DNA of 64,000 bases from positions 124,001-188,000 of the forward strand of contig NZ_JBIMER010000001.1 in the NCBI RefSeq assembly GCF_051262515.1, written 5' to 3'. The position numbers were made by a program, and so were the translations under genes. Below, one piece after another: positions 32,737 through 41,426 of this stretch. Source of the DNA: Arthrobacter_N sp051262515. Lineage in GTDB: Bacteria; Actinomycetota; Actinomycetes; Actinomycetales; Micrococcaceae. Within the stretch, counting starts at the first letter, position 1. Every line of letters starts with the position of its first letter. Below the pieces are notes generated by a model. The model was given only the letters and a program-made list of their open reading frames with translations, had not been told where the DNA came from and did not search any database.

Positions 32737-33181
32737 GGCACGCGCCGGAACCCCGGCGCCCGGAATCGTGGTCGCGGCCGGCGTGAGCGCCGATCCGATC
32801 GACGTGGAGACCGCGTGGCAGGCCGTCGAGACCGCCGAGACCGGTGCCGTCGTCACGTTCGGCGGCGTCGTGCGCAACCACGACGGCGGGCGCGGCGTGG
32901 AGCGGCTTGCCTACAGCGCGCACCCCAGCGCGCCGCAGCGGATGCTCGAACTCGCCGCCGAGGTGGCCGACCGCCATCCCGGAACGCGGCTCTGGGCGTT
33001 CCACCGCATCGGAGACCTCGTGGTGGGGGACTCCGCGCTGGTGGCCGCGGCCGCCTCGGCGCACCGGGCCGAGGCCTTCGACGCCTGCCGCGACCTGGTC
33101 GAAGCCGTCAAGCACGGCGTGCCCGTGTGGAAGGAACAGCATTTCGACGACGGCGACACGGAATGGGTCGGCATCGCCTGA
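32726..33181 (+). CDS. moaE: Molybdopterin synthase catalytic subunit MoaE
   Basis: A 151-residue large subunit of molybdopterin synthase, transferring sulfur from thiocarboxylated MoaD to cPMP. Visible: TGAVVTFGGVVRNHDGGRGV, LWAFHRIGDLVVGDSALVAA, HRAEAFDACRDLVEAVKHGVPVWKEQ in pieces, with the active-site Lys residues. The usual YEAY is replaced by YSAHPSA, a variant I believe common in actinobacteria. Last gene of the moeA operon; dapB starts 19 bp later from its own signal. Confidence 0.93.
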   Translation: MDIEARAGTPAPGIVVAAGVSADPIDVETAWQAVETAETGAVVTFGGVVRNHDGGRGVERLAYSAHPSAPQRMLELAAEVADRHPGTRLWAFHRIGDLVVGDSALVAAAASAHRAEAFDACRDLVEAVKHGVPVWKEQHFDDGDTEWVGIA

Positions 33182-33187
33182 CCGGGA

Positions 33188-33193
33188 TAGCCT
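33188..33193 (+). promoter_or_regulatory. Leaderless-type -10 element for dapB (TAGCCT)
   Basis: TAGCCT, 6 nt (AGGGGC), then ATG 33200. The spacer's AGGGG is too close to ATG to act as an ordinary Shine-Dalgarno. Confidence 0.55.
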
Positions 33194-33199
33194 AGGGGC

Positions 33200-33958
33200 A
33201 TGACCCCACCCCTTTCCGTTGCAGTCCTTGGCGCCTCCGGGCGCATGGGTGCCGAAGCCGTGCGCGCCGTCGAAGCCGCCCCGGACCTCCGCCTCGTCGC
33301 CGCGCTCGGCCGGAAGGACCCGCTCGGTGCCGTGCTCGACGCCGGCGCCACCCACGTCCTCGACCTCACCGTCCCGGAAAGCACCGAGGCCAACGTCCGC
33401 TTCGCCGTCGAGCATTCGCTCCACGCGGTGGTCGGAACGACCGGTTGGACCGAGGCGCGGCGCGCCTCGCTCGAGGAGCTGCTGGCCACCCGGCCCGGCA
33501 CCGGCGTGCTCATCGCCCCGAACTTCGCACTGGGCTCGGTGCTGGCCACCGCCTTCGCCGCGCGCGCGGCCCGCTACTTCGAATCGGTCGAGGTGATCGA
33601 GCTGCACCACCCGGACAAGGTGGACGCGCCCTCCGGGACGGCGGTGCGCACCGCGGAACTGATCGCGGCCTCGCGGGCGGCGGCCGGCGTCGCGGGGAGC
33701 CCGGATGCCACGGCCTCCGGCCTCGAGGGCGCAAGGGGCGCCGACGTCGACGGGGTGCGTGTGCACTCGGTCCGGCTACGCGGCCTGGTCGCACACCAGG
33801 AGGTGCTCTTCGGGGGACCGGGGGAGCAGTTGACCCTGCGCCACGACTCCTTCGACCGCGCGTCCTTCATGCCGGGAGTCCTCCTGGGCCTGCGAACCGT
33901 TGCCGACCGCCCCGGATTGACCTACGGACTCGACGGCTACTTGGACCTGGGGGCGTAG
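33200..33958 (+). CDS. dapB: 4-hydroxy-tetrahydrodipicolinate reductase
   Basis: Reduces HTPA to tetrahydrodipicolinate in diaminopimelate/lysine synthesis. The 252-residue enzyme has the dinucleotide loop GASGRMG (residues 11–17), DLTVPESTEANVRF, VVGTTGW, IAPNFALGSVLA and the active-site ELHHPDKVDAPSGTA. The C-terminal part returns to the NAD-binding fold. Its pathway partner dapA is 1.9 kb downstream. Confidence 0.96.
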   Translation: MTPPLSVAVLGASGRMGAEAVRAVEAAPDLRLVAALGRKDPLGAVLDAGATHVLDLTVPESTEANVRFAVEHSLHAVVGTTGWTEARRASLEELLATRPGTGVLIAPNFALGSVLATAFAARAARYFESVEVIELHHPDKVDAPSGTAVRTAELIAASRAAAGVAGSPDATASGLEGARGADVDGVRVHSVRLRGLVAHQEVLFGGPGEQLTLRHDSFDRASFMPGVLLGLRTVADRPGLTYGLDGYLDLGA

Positions 33959-33963
33959 CGCGG

Positions 33964-34446
33964 GTGAAGACCAAGCTGTGGGTGGGCGCGATCATCGCGC
34001 TTTTCGTGCTGTACCTTTTCGCGTCGTTCTCGTCCTCGATCGCCTACCTTTCCGCGCCGGAGCCGCTCGCCAAGGGCATCGGGGTGGCGGCGTTTGTGCT
34101 GCCGCTCATCGGGGTGTGGATCCTGGTCCGCGAGTTGTTGTTCGGCGCCCGCACCCAGCGGATGGCCCGCATTCTGGAGGCCGAGGGACTGCTGCCCGTC
34201 GACGAGCTGCCGCGGACGCCGTCGGGCCGCATCGTCAGGGCCGCGGCCGACGAGGACTTCGCCCAGTACAGGGACGAGGCCGAACGGAACCCGGACAGCT
34301 GGCGCAGCCTGCACCGACTGGCACTGGCCTACGACGTGGCGGGGGACCGCAAGCGGGCGCGGCACACGATGCGGGCCGCCGTTGCGTTGTTCGTCGCCTC
34401 GCCCGAATCGCGCATCGGCAGGCCCGCCCGCCCCCCGGCGGGCTAG
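33964..34446 (+). CDS. Membrane-anchored TPR-like protein, 160 aa
   Basis: A protein with two N-terminal membrane helices (LWVGAIIALFVLYLFASF and GIGVAAFVLPLIGVWILVREL) and a cytoplasmic helical tail with a single TPR-like pair (WRSLHRLALAYDVAGDRKRARHTMRAAVALF). GTG 33964 is 5 bp after the dapB stop, so the two are likely co-transcribed. A gene of this kind next to dapB is seen in related Micrococcales, in my recollection. Function unknown. Confidence 0.8.
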   Translation: MKTKLWVGAIIALFVLYLFASFSSSIAYLSAPEPLAKGIGVAAFVLPLIGVWILVRELLFGARTQRMARILEAEGLLPVDELPRTPSGRIVRAAADEDFAQYRDEAERNPDSWRSLHRLALAYDVAGDRKRARHTMRAAVALFVASPESRIGRPARPPAG

Positions 34447-34456
34447 AGCCAGCCAC

Positions 34457-34503
34457 GCTCCCGGCCGCCTGGGCCGGGGGCCACCCCGCGGGCGGCCGGG
34501 AGC
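34457..34503. terminator. Bidirectional hairpin terminator
   Basis: A perfect 13-bp inverted repeat (GCTCCCGGCCGCC / GGCGGCCGGGAGC) with a 21-nt loop lies between two convergent genes (ends 34446 and 34521) and can serve both strands. Confidence 0.7.
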
Positions 34504-34520
34504 CGGCTCCGCGGGACCGC

Positions 34521-35765
34521 CTACCGGCGCGCGGTGTCGCCGGCCGCTCCGGCGGCCATCGTATGCACCATCGACTCCAGCGGTCCCCGGACGGCCGCCC
34601 ACTTCAGGGCGATGCCCACCAGCAGCGCGGCCCCGGCGTACCACAGGTAGACACCGAGCCGGGGCCTGTCCGCGGTCGCACCGCTGAGCAGGTCCAACCC
34701 GACCAGATGCCCCAGGTAGAGGGTGAGCGTCGCCGCCCCCGCTCCGGCAATGGGCCACAGGAGCATCTCGCCCGCCCCGCCGAGCAGGGACTTCAGCGCC
34801 GTCGCGGCCAATTGGCAGATCCCCAGGACGGCCACCGCCGTTCCCGCCACGTGCAGGATGTCCAGCGGCGCTCCGGTGTGGGGGGCGGACAGCGCGAACC
34901 ACCAGGGCGTCGATTCCACGCCGGCCAGCCCCTGCCCCGTCCGCAGCGAGACCCCCAGCGCGTCGGAGCCCCGGCCCGTACCCGACGTCAGGGCAGCTTC
35001 GGCGTCCGGACGGGCCAAAAGCGCCACGGATAGCGCCCGGGCACCCGCCGCGACGGCCGCGCCGGCCGTGGCGAACGCCAGGGCCACTGGTGGGCGCGAA
35101 ACGTCGCAGCGCCCGACGAACAGGCCCAGCAGAACGAAGCCGGTCCACACGAGGACCGGGTAGTAGCCCGTGACCAAGAGGTCCGCCGCCAGGGTGGCCG
35201 GCCGGAACAGGTCCATGAAGACCGGGGAGCCGCCGACGTCCGCGGGCGTGAGCGCGGCGGAGACGGGCGGCCGCGCGAGGAACAGGAGGCCCGGCGACAA
35301 GAGCAACCACCCGCCGGCCCACCAGGCGAGCCGCCGTGCGGGAAGCCCCAGGAACGGGATCGCGAACAGGAACAACAGCCCGTAGTGGACGAGGATGACC
35401 GCCACGTGGGTGTCCAGCGAGCCGCCCACAAGTCCCAGGGTGGCAATCGCCAGCGCGCGGACCACCACGCCGCGGCGGGTCGCGGCGAGACGGTCGCCGG
35501 ACAACGGCCGCGCCGCGCCGGTGAGCAACGCCAGCCCGACGCCGGCCAGCACGGCAAACAGCGCCGACGCCTTGCCCGCGAACCAGAGCGCCGCCCACGT
35601 GGGCTCGGCGGCGGCGAGGGCCGCTCCCGCGGAATCGTCCGTCACGTCCTTGGACAGCGGGATGATGTGGGTGGCCATCATGCCCAGGAGGGCGAGTCCC
35701 CTGGCCGCATCGATCCCGGCGAGCCGCGTCTTGGCGGGGCCTCGCCCGGGCGTGCTTTTCGTCAT
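34521..35765 (-). CDS. Multi-pass membrane protein, DUF418/DUF1624-like (acyltransferase-type)
   Basis: A 414-residue protein with about ten hydrophobic helices. The N terminus TRLAGIDAARGLALLGMMATH is the signature of the DUF1624/YeiB/DUF418 group, and the C-terminal RGPLE recalls the GPLEWLWR box of DUF418. Members are thought to be membrane acyltransferases or transporters of unknown substrate. It is inverted relative to dapB and dapA and carries its own leaderless-type promoter and a terminator, so it forms a self-contained insert. In mycobacteria this position holds thyX. Confidence 0.82.
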   Translation of the reverse strand: MTKSTPGRGPAKTRLAGIDAARGLALLGMMATHIIPLSKDVTDDSAGAALAAAEPTWAALWFAGKASALFAVLAGVGLALLTGAARPLSGDRLAATRRGVVVRALAIATLGLVGGSLDTHVAVILVHYGLLFLFAIPFLGLPARRLAWWAGGWLLLSPGLLFLARPPVSAALTPADVGGSPVFMDLFRPATLAADLLVTGYYPVLVWTGFVLLGLFVGRCDVSRPPVALAFATAGAAVAAGARALSVALLARPDAEAALTSGTGRGSDALGVSLRTGQGLAGVESTPWWFALSAPHTGAPLDILHVAGTAVAVLGICQLAATALKSLLGGAGEMLLWPIAGAGAATLTLYLGHLVGLDLLSGATADRPRLGVYLWYAGAALLVGIALKWAAVRGPLESMVHTMAAGAAGDTARR

Positions 35766-35771
35766 GTTGCC

Positions 35772-35777
35772 AGCCTA
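35772..35777 (-). promoter_or_regulatory. Leaderless-type -10 element (TAGGCT), minus strand
   Basis: On the minus strand TAGGCT is followed by 6 nt (GGCAAC) and the ATG at 35765 of the DUF418-like gene. It is back to back with the dapA element. Confidence 0.5.
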
Positions 35778-35815
35778 CGGGCGGTGCCGCGGGGATCCCT
35801 CGTTCGCGGAAAGTG

Positions 35816-35821
35816 TAACGT
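35816..35821 (+). promoter_or_regulatory. Leaderless-type -10 element for dapA (TAACGT)
   Basis: TAACGT, 7 nt (TGTATCC), then ATG 35829. No Shine-Dalgarno is present. Confidence 0.5.
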
Positions 35822-35828
35822 TGTATCC

Positions 35829-36746
35829 ATGCCAGCCTCCGCACCCGCCGCCGCCCGGAACGACTACACGTTCGGTACCCTGCTGACCGCCATGGTTACC
35901 CCCTTCAAGGACAACGGGGACGTCGACTACGACGCCGCCGCGCGCTTGGCGTCCAAGCTGGTCGACGATGGCTGCGACGGCCTGGTCGTCACCGGCACCA
36001 CGGGCGAGACGTCGACGCTGGCGGACCACGAGAACCTGGAGATGTTCCGCGTCGTGGCCGACGCCGTCGGCGGCCGGGCCAAGGTCCTGGCAGGTTCGAC
36101 GACGAACGACACGCGTCATTCGATCGCGCTTTCGCGCAGGGCAGCGGAGCTGCCCATCGACGGCCTGCTCGTGACCGCGCCCTACTACAACAAGCCGAGC
36201 CAAGCGGGCGTCCAGGCGCACGTCGAGGCGATCGCCGACGCCGTTGACCTGCCCGTGATGGTGTACGACATCCCCGGACGGGCCGGGATCGTCATCGAGA
36301 CCGAGACGCTGATGCGGCTCGCGGAGCACCCCCGGATCGTTGCGTTGAAGGACGCCAAGGCGAACTTCCAGGAAACCACGCGCGTGCTGGCCAACACCGA
36401 CCTGGACGTCTACTCGGGCGACGACGGACTGACGCTGCCGCTGATGGCGGCGGGCGCCGTCGGCCTGGTCTCGGTGACGGCACACGTGGCAACCGCCAAA
36501 TACCGCGAGCTGGTCGATGCCGTCCGCGCAGGCGACCTCGCGACGGCCCGCGCCGCCCACTTCGCCCTGGACCCCGTGCAACGCGCCGTCATGTCCCACA
36601 TCCAGGGAGCCGTCGCCGCCAAAACCATTCTCCATTGGCAGGGCGTCCTGCCGAACGCCCTCGTCCGGCTGCCCCTCGTGGCACCGACGGAGGCGGATCT
36701 CGCGCCGATCCGCGCCGATCTGGCGGAGGCCGGCTGGGCCATCTAG
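35829..36746 (+). CDS. dapA: 4-hydroxy-tetrahydrodipicolinate synthase
   Basis: Condenses pyruvate with aspartate semialdehyde, the first step of the diaminopimelate/lysine branch. The 305-residue TIM barrel has GLVVTGTTGETSTL, the catalytic Tyr in VMVYDIPGRAG, the Schiff-base Lys in IVALKDAKANF and YSGDDGLTLPLMAAGAVG. ATG 35829 is chosen over earlier in-frame starts because of the promoter spacing and the family N terminus (YTFGTLLTAMVTPF). rnj follows 15 bp later, the conserved dapA-rnj pair. Confidence 0.96.
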   Translation: MPASAPAAARNDYTFGTLLTAMVTPFKDNGDVDYDAAARLASKLVDDGCDGLVVTGTTGETSTLADHENLEMFRVVADAVGGRAKVLAGSTTNDTRHSIALSRRAAELPIDGLLVTAPYYNKPSQAGVQAHVEAIADAVDLPVMVYDIPGRAGIVIETETLMRLAEHPRIVALKDAKANFQETTRVLANTDLDVYSGDDGLTLPLMAAGAVGLVSVTAHVATAKYRELVDAVRAGDLATARAAHFALDPVQRAVMSHIQGAVAAKTILHWQGVLPNALVRLPLVAPTEADLAPIRADLAEAGWAI

Positions 36747-36761
36747 GAAAGTAGCCACCGC

Positions 36762-38468
36762 ATGACCGAAACCCCTGTGGACCCCGCGGACGGGACGCGA
36801 CTGAACGCTCCACCGCCCCTGCCGGAGGGCACACTGCGGATTGTGCCGCTCGGGGGACTCGGCGAGATCGGGCGCAACATGGCCGTGTTCGAGATCGCCG
36901 GCAAGTTGCTGATCGTTGACTGCGGAGTGCTGTTCCCCGAGGAATTCCAGCCCGGCGTCGACCTGATCCTGCCGGACTTCGGCTACATCCGGGACCGCTT
37001 GGACGACGTCGTAGGCGTCGTCCTGACGCACGGGCACGAGGACCACATCGGTGCCGTACCGTACCTATTGCGACTCAAGGCGGACATCCCGCTCATCGGC
37101 TCCAGGCTGACGCTCGCCCTGATCGAGGCCAAGCTGCAGGAACACCGGATCCGTCCGTTCACCCTCACGGTGGCCGAGGGCCAGGTGGAGAAGCTGGGGC
37201 CGTTCGAGTGCGAATTCGTCGCCGTGAACCACTCGATCCCCGACGCGCTGGCCGTCTTCATCCGTACAGTTGCGGGCAACGTCCTGCACACCGGCGACTT
37301 CAAGATGGACCAGTTGCCCCTCGACGGTCGCATCACCGACCTGCGCGCCTTCGCGCGTTTGGGCGAGGAAGGCGTCGACCTGTTCATGTCCGACTCCACC
37401 AACGCCGACGTGCCGGGCTTCACCACCGCCGAGAAGGAAATAGGTCCCGTGCTGGAGCGGCTTTTCGGCGTGGCCGAGAAGCGGCTGATCGTCGCTTCCT
37501 TCTCGTCCCACGTCCATCGCGTGCAGCAGGTTCTGGACGCGGCCCACCTCCACCAGCGCAAGGTCGCTTTCGTCGGCCGCTCCATGGTGCGGAACATGGC
37601 GATCGCCGCCAAGCTCGGCTTCCTCACCGTCCCGGACAACATCCTCGTGGACCTCAAGGAGGTGGACAAGCTCCCGGACCACAAGGTGGTGCTGATGTCC
37701 ACGGGCTCCCAAGGGGAACCGATGGCGGCCCTGTCCCGCATGGCCAACGGCGACCACCGGATCAACGTGGGCCGGGGCGACACCGTTATCCTGGCGTCTT
37801 CGTTGATCCCCGGAAACGAGAACGCGGTGTTCCGCATCATCAACGGACTCATGCGCCGCGGTGCGGAGGTGGTGCACAAGGGCAACGCCAAGGTGCACGT
37901 CTCCGGGCACGCCTCCGCCGGCGAGTTGCTCTACTGCTACAACATCATCAGGCCGAAGAACGCCATGCCGGTGCACGGTGAGACGCGGCACCTGATCGCC
38001 AACGGCCGCCTCGCCGAACAGACGGGAGTCCCCGCGGCCAACGTGCTGCTGACGGAGGACGGGTCCGTGGTCGACCTGCGCGGGGGAGTCGCACGGGCCG
38101 TGGGACGGATCGACTGCGGATTCGTCTACGTGGACGGCTCCAGCGTCGGCGGCGTCACCGACGACGACCTCAAGGACCGCAGGACCCTGGGCGAAGAGGG
38201 ATTCATCTCGGTGATCAGCGTGGTCAACAGGCAGACCGGGAAGATCGTTTCGGGGCCCGACATCCACGCCCGCGGCGTGGCGGAGGACGACTCCGTCTTC
38301 GACGACATCAAGCCGAAGATCGCCGCCGCGCTGGAGGAGGCTGTGGTCAACAACCCGACGCACACCACGCACCAGCTCCAGCAAGTGGTTCGCCGGGTGA
38401 TCGGGTCATGGGTCAGCCGCAAGCTGCGGCGTCGGCCGATGATCGTGCCGGTGGTCCTGGAGGCCTAA
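36762..38468 (+). CDS. rnj: Ribonuclease J
   Basis: A 568-residue metallo-beta-lactamase/beta-CASP nuclease with endo- and 5'-exonuclease activity on RNA. The zinc motif is TH90GHEDH95; later motifs are HTGDFKMDQ, SDSTNADVPGFT, SSHVHRVQQVLD (beta-CASP), STGSQGEPMAAL and HVSGHASAGEL. Start ATG 36762, 15 bp after dapA. Length is normal. With PNPase (pnp) it is a main RNA decay enzyme in this window. Confidence 0.96.
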   Translation: MTETPVDPADGTRLNAPPPLPEGTLRIVPLGGLGEIGRNMAVFEIAGKLLIVDCGVLFPEEFQPGVDLILPDFGYIRDRLDDVVGVVLTHGHEDHIGAVPYLLRLKADIPLIGSRLTLALIEAKLQEHRIRPFTLTVAEGQVEKLGPFECEFVAVNHSIPDALAVFIRTVAGNVLHTGDFKMDQLPLDGRITDLRAFARLGEEGVDLFMSDSTNADVPGFTTAEKEIGPVLERLFGVAEKRLIVASFSSHVHRVQQVLDAAHLHQRKVAFVGRSMVRNMAIAAKLGFLTVPDNILVDLKEVDKLPDHKVVLMSTGSQGEPMAALSRMANGDHRINVGRGDTVILASSLIPGNENAVFRIINGLMRRGAEVVHKGNAKVHVSGHASAGELLYCYNIIRPKNAMPVHGETRHLIANGRLAEQTGVPAANVLLTEDGSVVDLRGGVARAVGRIDCGFVYVDGSSVGGVTDDDLKDRRTLGEEGFISVISVVNRQTGKIVSGPDIHARGVAEDDSVFDDIKPKIAAALEEAVVNNPTHTTHQLQQVVRRVIGSWVSRKLRRRPMIVPVVLEA

Positions 38469-38521
38469 ATCCGGAGGCCCAAAGGGGCGTGTAGATCCCC
38501 GGTTTCAAGGCCCATTTCGGG

Positions 38522-38527
38522 TACCGT
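38522..38527 (+). promoter_or_regulatory. Leaderless-type -10 element for ftsK (TACCGT)
   Basis: TACCGT, 7 nt, then ATG 38535. An in-frame GTG at 38526 overlaps this hexamer, which argues for ATG 38535 as the real start. Confidence 0.45.
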
Positions 38528-38534
38528 GGCGACT

Positions 38535-41417
38535 ATGGCCACCCGTACTTCCCCCAGCCAGCCGAAGGCCTCTGGCCGCAAACCGGCCAGCGCAGCAGGG
38601 GCGCGCAGCAAGTCCGCCGGCGCCGCGCGCACCCCCACCGCCCGCACGCGCCAGCAACAACAGGTTCCCGAACACGACCTGCCGTTTCCGCTGCGCGCCG
38701 TGCGTGGTCTCTGGATGGGGATCGCGCGCATCGTGGCCGGCGCCTTCCGCAAGCTGGGGCGGGACGTCAATCCGGACCACGACCTGCGCCGGGACGGCAC
38801 CGGCCTGTTCCTGGTGCTCATCGCGGCGGTCGTCGCCAGCGTCGAATGGTGGGGCCTGCGCGGACAGGGCTGGTACGGCACCGCGGTGCACAACGTCGCC
38901 GGCGGCACGTTCGGCTACATGGCCGTCATCCTTCCCTTTGTTCTCCTGGTGGGCGCGTTCAGGCTGTTCCGCCATCCGGAGGAAGACCGCGCCAACACCC
39001 GCGTCGGCATCGGCCTGACGCTGGGCACGGCGGCCGGAGCCGGTATCGCCCACGTCGTCGAGGGCGTCCCCACGCTCTCCGATGCCTTCGACCGGCTGTG
39101 GTCCGGAGGCGGCATCGTGGGGTTCCTCATGACCTCGCCCATCTCCGGCCTCATCAGCCGCTGGGGCGCCCTGGTGATCATGTGCCTCCTGCTCTTCCTG
39201 AGTCTGATGATCATCACGGCCACCCCGTTCCGCCACATCCCGGCACGCCTGCGCCAGGGATACGAATGGGTCATGGGTCAGCCGGACGACGCCGGGCGGG
39301 ACACGCGGGACGGTCCCGAGCACGACCAGAGCTACCTCTACGAGGAGCGCAAGGCCAAGTCCCGCGAGGACCGCAAAGCCCGGCGGAAGGGAAGCCTCTT
39401 CGGCAAGGACAAGCGGACGCGCGACGACGAAGACGACGCGTCGCGCGGCGCCTTCTCCGGCGACGAGGCCTACGACCACGCGGTCATCCGCGAAGCGGAC
39501 GAGGAGGCGCGTCCGGAGGACGCCGCGTCCGAGCCACGGATACCACCGGGCGTGCGCCGTCCCACGGCGTCCGAACGCGCCATCGAGAAGATCAAGAGCG
39601 ACGTCGGCCTCGGCGACCCCGCACCGGTCACCGAGGCGATCGACACGGCCGACCTGGCCGCCCTGGCGGCGTCGGCGCCGAAGGTTCCCTCGAATCCCGT
39701 GGCCCAGCCCGCGCCCCTGACGCCGATCCCGCAGCGCACCGAGCAGCTGCAGCTGTCTGGCGACGTCGCCTACACCCTGCCGGCGTCGGAGTTCCTCCCG
39801 TCCGGGCCACCGGCCAAGGAGCGTTCGGAGGCCAACGACTCCGTCGTGAAGGCGCTGACGGAGACCCTCGACCAGTTCAAGGTCGAGGCCCAGGTCACCG
39901 GCTTCAGCCGCGGACCGACCGTGACCCGCTACGAGATCGAGTTGTCGCCCGGGACCAAGGTGGAGCGCGTCACCGCCCTGAGCAAGAACATCTCCTACGC
40001 GGTCGCTTCCTCGGACGTGCGCATCCTCAGCCCCATCCCGGGCAAGAGCGCCATCGGCATCGAGATCCCGAACGCCGACAAGGAGGTCGTGGCCCTCGGC
40101 GACGTCCTGCGCTCCAACGCGGCGCGGAAGACCGAGCACCCCATGGTCATGGGCGTCGGCAAGGACGTCGAGGGCGGCTTCGTCGTCGCCAACCTGGCCA
40201 AGATGCCCCACCTGCTCGTCGCTGGTGCCACTGGCGCGGGCAAGTCCTCGTTCGTGAACTCGATGATCACGTCCATCCTGATGCGCGCGACCCCGGACGA
40301 GGTCCGCATGGTCATGGTGGACCCCAAGCGCGTCGAACTCACCGCCTACGAGGGTGTTCCGCACCTGATCACCCCGATCATCACCAACCCGAAGAAGGCC
40401 GCCGAGGCGCTGCAGTGGGTGGTCCGCGAGATGGACACGCGCTACGACGACCTCGCGAACTTCGGCTACAAGCACATCGACGACTTCAACAAGGCCGTCC
40501 GGAACGGCAAGGCGGTACCTCCCGAGGGTTCCAAGCGCGTCATGAAGCCCTACCCGTACCTGCTGGTGATCGTCGACGAGCTCGCGGACCTCATGATGGT
40601 GGCCCCGCGCGACGTCGAGGACTCGATCGTCCGCATCACCCAACTCGCCCGCGCCGCCGGCATCCATCTGGTGCTGGCGACCCAACGACCGTCCGTGGAC
40701 GTCGTGACGGGCCTCATCAAGGCCAACGTTCCCTCGAGGATGGCGTTCGCGACGTCCTCGGTCACCGACTCTCGGGTCGTGCTGGACCAGCCGGGCGCCG
40801 AGAAGCTGCTGGGGCAGGGAGACGCGCTGTTCCTGCCGATGGGCGCCTCGAAGCCGATGCGCGTCCAAGGCGCCTGGGTCACCGAGTCGGAAATCCACCG
40901 CGTCGTCGAGCACGTCAAGGGACAGCTGAAGGCGGAGTACCGCAAGGACGTCGCCGTAGAGGTCGCCAAGAAGGAAATCGACGACGACATCGGCGACGAC
41001 CTCGAGGTGCTGTTGCAGGCCACGGAACTGGTGGTCACCACACAGTTTGGTTCGACGTCGATGCTGCAGCGCAAGCTGCGCGTCGGGTTCGCCAAGGCAG
41101 GACGCCTGATGGACCTGCTGGAGTCGCGCGGCGTCGTCGGCCCCTCGGAGGGGTCCAAGGCGCGCGACGTGCTCGTCAAGCCGGACGACCTTCCCGGCGT
41201 CTTGGCGACGATGCGCGGGGAGGACGCTCCGGCGTCGGCCGGGGAGGCGCCGGCGATGGAGGCCGCGCTGGCCGAGAACGCCAACGCCAACCACTACGGA
41301 ACCGACGTCGTCGGCGAGGACCTGGATAGCCGCACGCGGGCGATCGACTACCACGACGGGTCCGACGACGGCGACGAGGGGGGCTCCAACGACGCGTGGA
41401 GCCTCACCGGAAGGTAG
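38535..41417 (+). CDS. ftsK: DNA translocase FtsK/SpoIIIE
   Basis: A 960-residue septum-located motor that pumps chromosome ends into daughter cells and activates dif recombination. The N-terminal basic region is followed by four membrane helices (about 85–230), a charged linker and the motor: alpha/beta domains (SGDVAYTLPAS..FKVEAQVTGFSRGPTVTRYEIE in parts), Walker A GATGAGKSSF (about 560) and Walker B LLVIVDELADLMM. The C-terminal gamma winged helix (MDLLESRGVVGPSEGSKARD) reads KOPS sites. Start ATG 38535 or GTG 38526. Confidence 0.96.
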   Translation: MATRTSPSQPKASGRKPASAAGARSKSAGAARTPTARTRQQQQVPEHDLPFPLRAVRGLWMGIARIVAGAFRKLGRDVNPDHDLRRDGTGLFLVLIAAVVASVEWWGLRGQGWYGTAVHNVAGGTFGYMAVILPFVLLVGAFRLFRHPEEDRANTRVGIGLTLGTAAGAGIAHVVEGVPTLSDAFDRLWSGGGIVGFLMTSPISGLISRWGALVIMCLLLFLSLMIITATPFRHIPARLRQGYEWVMGQPDDAGRDTRDGPEHDQSYLYEERKAKSREDRKARRKGSLFGKDKRTRDDEDDASRGAFSGDEAYDHAVIREADEEARPEDAASEPRIPPGVRRPTASERAIEKIKSDVGLGDPAPVTEAIDTADLAALAASAPKVPSNPVAQPAPLTPIPQRTEQLQLSGDVAYTLPASEFLPSGPPAKERSEANDSVVKALTETLDQFKVEAQVTGFSRGPTVTRYEIELSPGTKVERVTALSKNISYAVASSDVRILSPIPGKSAIGIEIPNADKEVVALGDVLRSNAARKTEHPMVMGVGKDVEGGFVVANLAKMPHLLVAGATGAGKSSFVNSMITSILMRATPDEVRMVMVDPKRVELTAYEGVPHLITPIITNPKKAAEALQWVVREMDTRYDDLANFGYKHIDDFNKAVRNGKAVPPEGSKRVMKPYPYLLVIVDELADLMMVAPRDVEDSIVRITQLARAAGIHLVLATQRPSVDVVTGLIKANVPSRMAFATSSVTDSRVVLDQPGAEKLLGQGDALFLPMGASKPMRVQGAWVTESEIHRVVEHVKGQLKAEYRKDVAVEVAKKEIDDDIGDDLEVLLQATELVVTTQFGSTSMLQRKLRVGFAKAGRLMDLLESRGVVGPSEGSKARDVLVKPDDLPGVLATMRGEDAPASAGEAPAMEAALAENANANHYGTDVVGEDLDSRTRAIDYHDGSDDGDEGGSNDAWSLTGR

Positions 41418-41420
41418 CCT
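41415..41420 (+). promoter_or_regulatory. Leaderless-type -10 element for pgsA (TAGCCT)
   Basis: TAGCCT overlaps the ftsK stop region and is followed by 6 nt (GAGTCC) and GTG 41427. The same hexamer and spacing occur before dapB. Confidence 0.5.
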
Positions 41421-41426
41421 GAGTCC

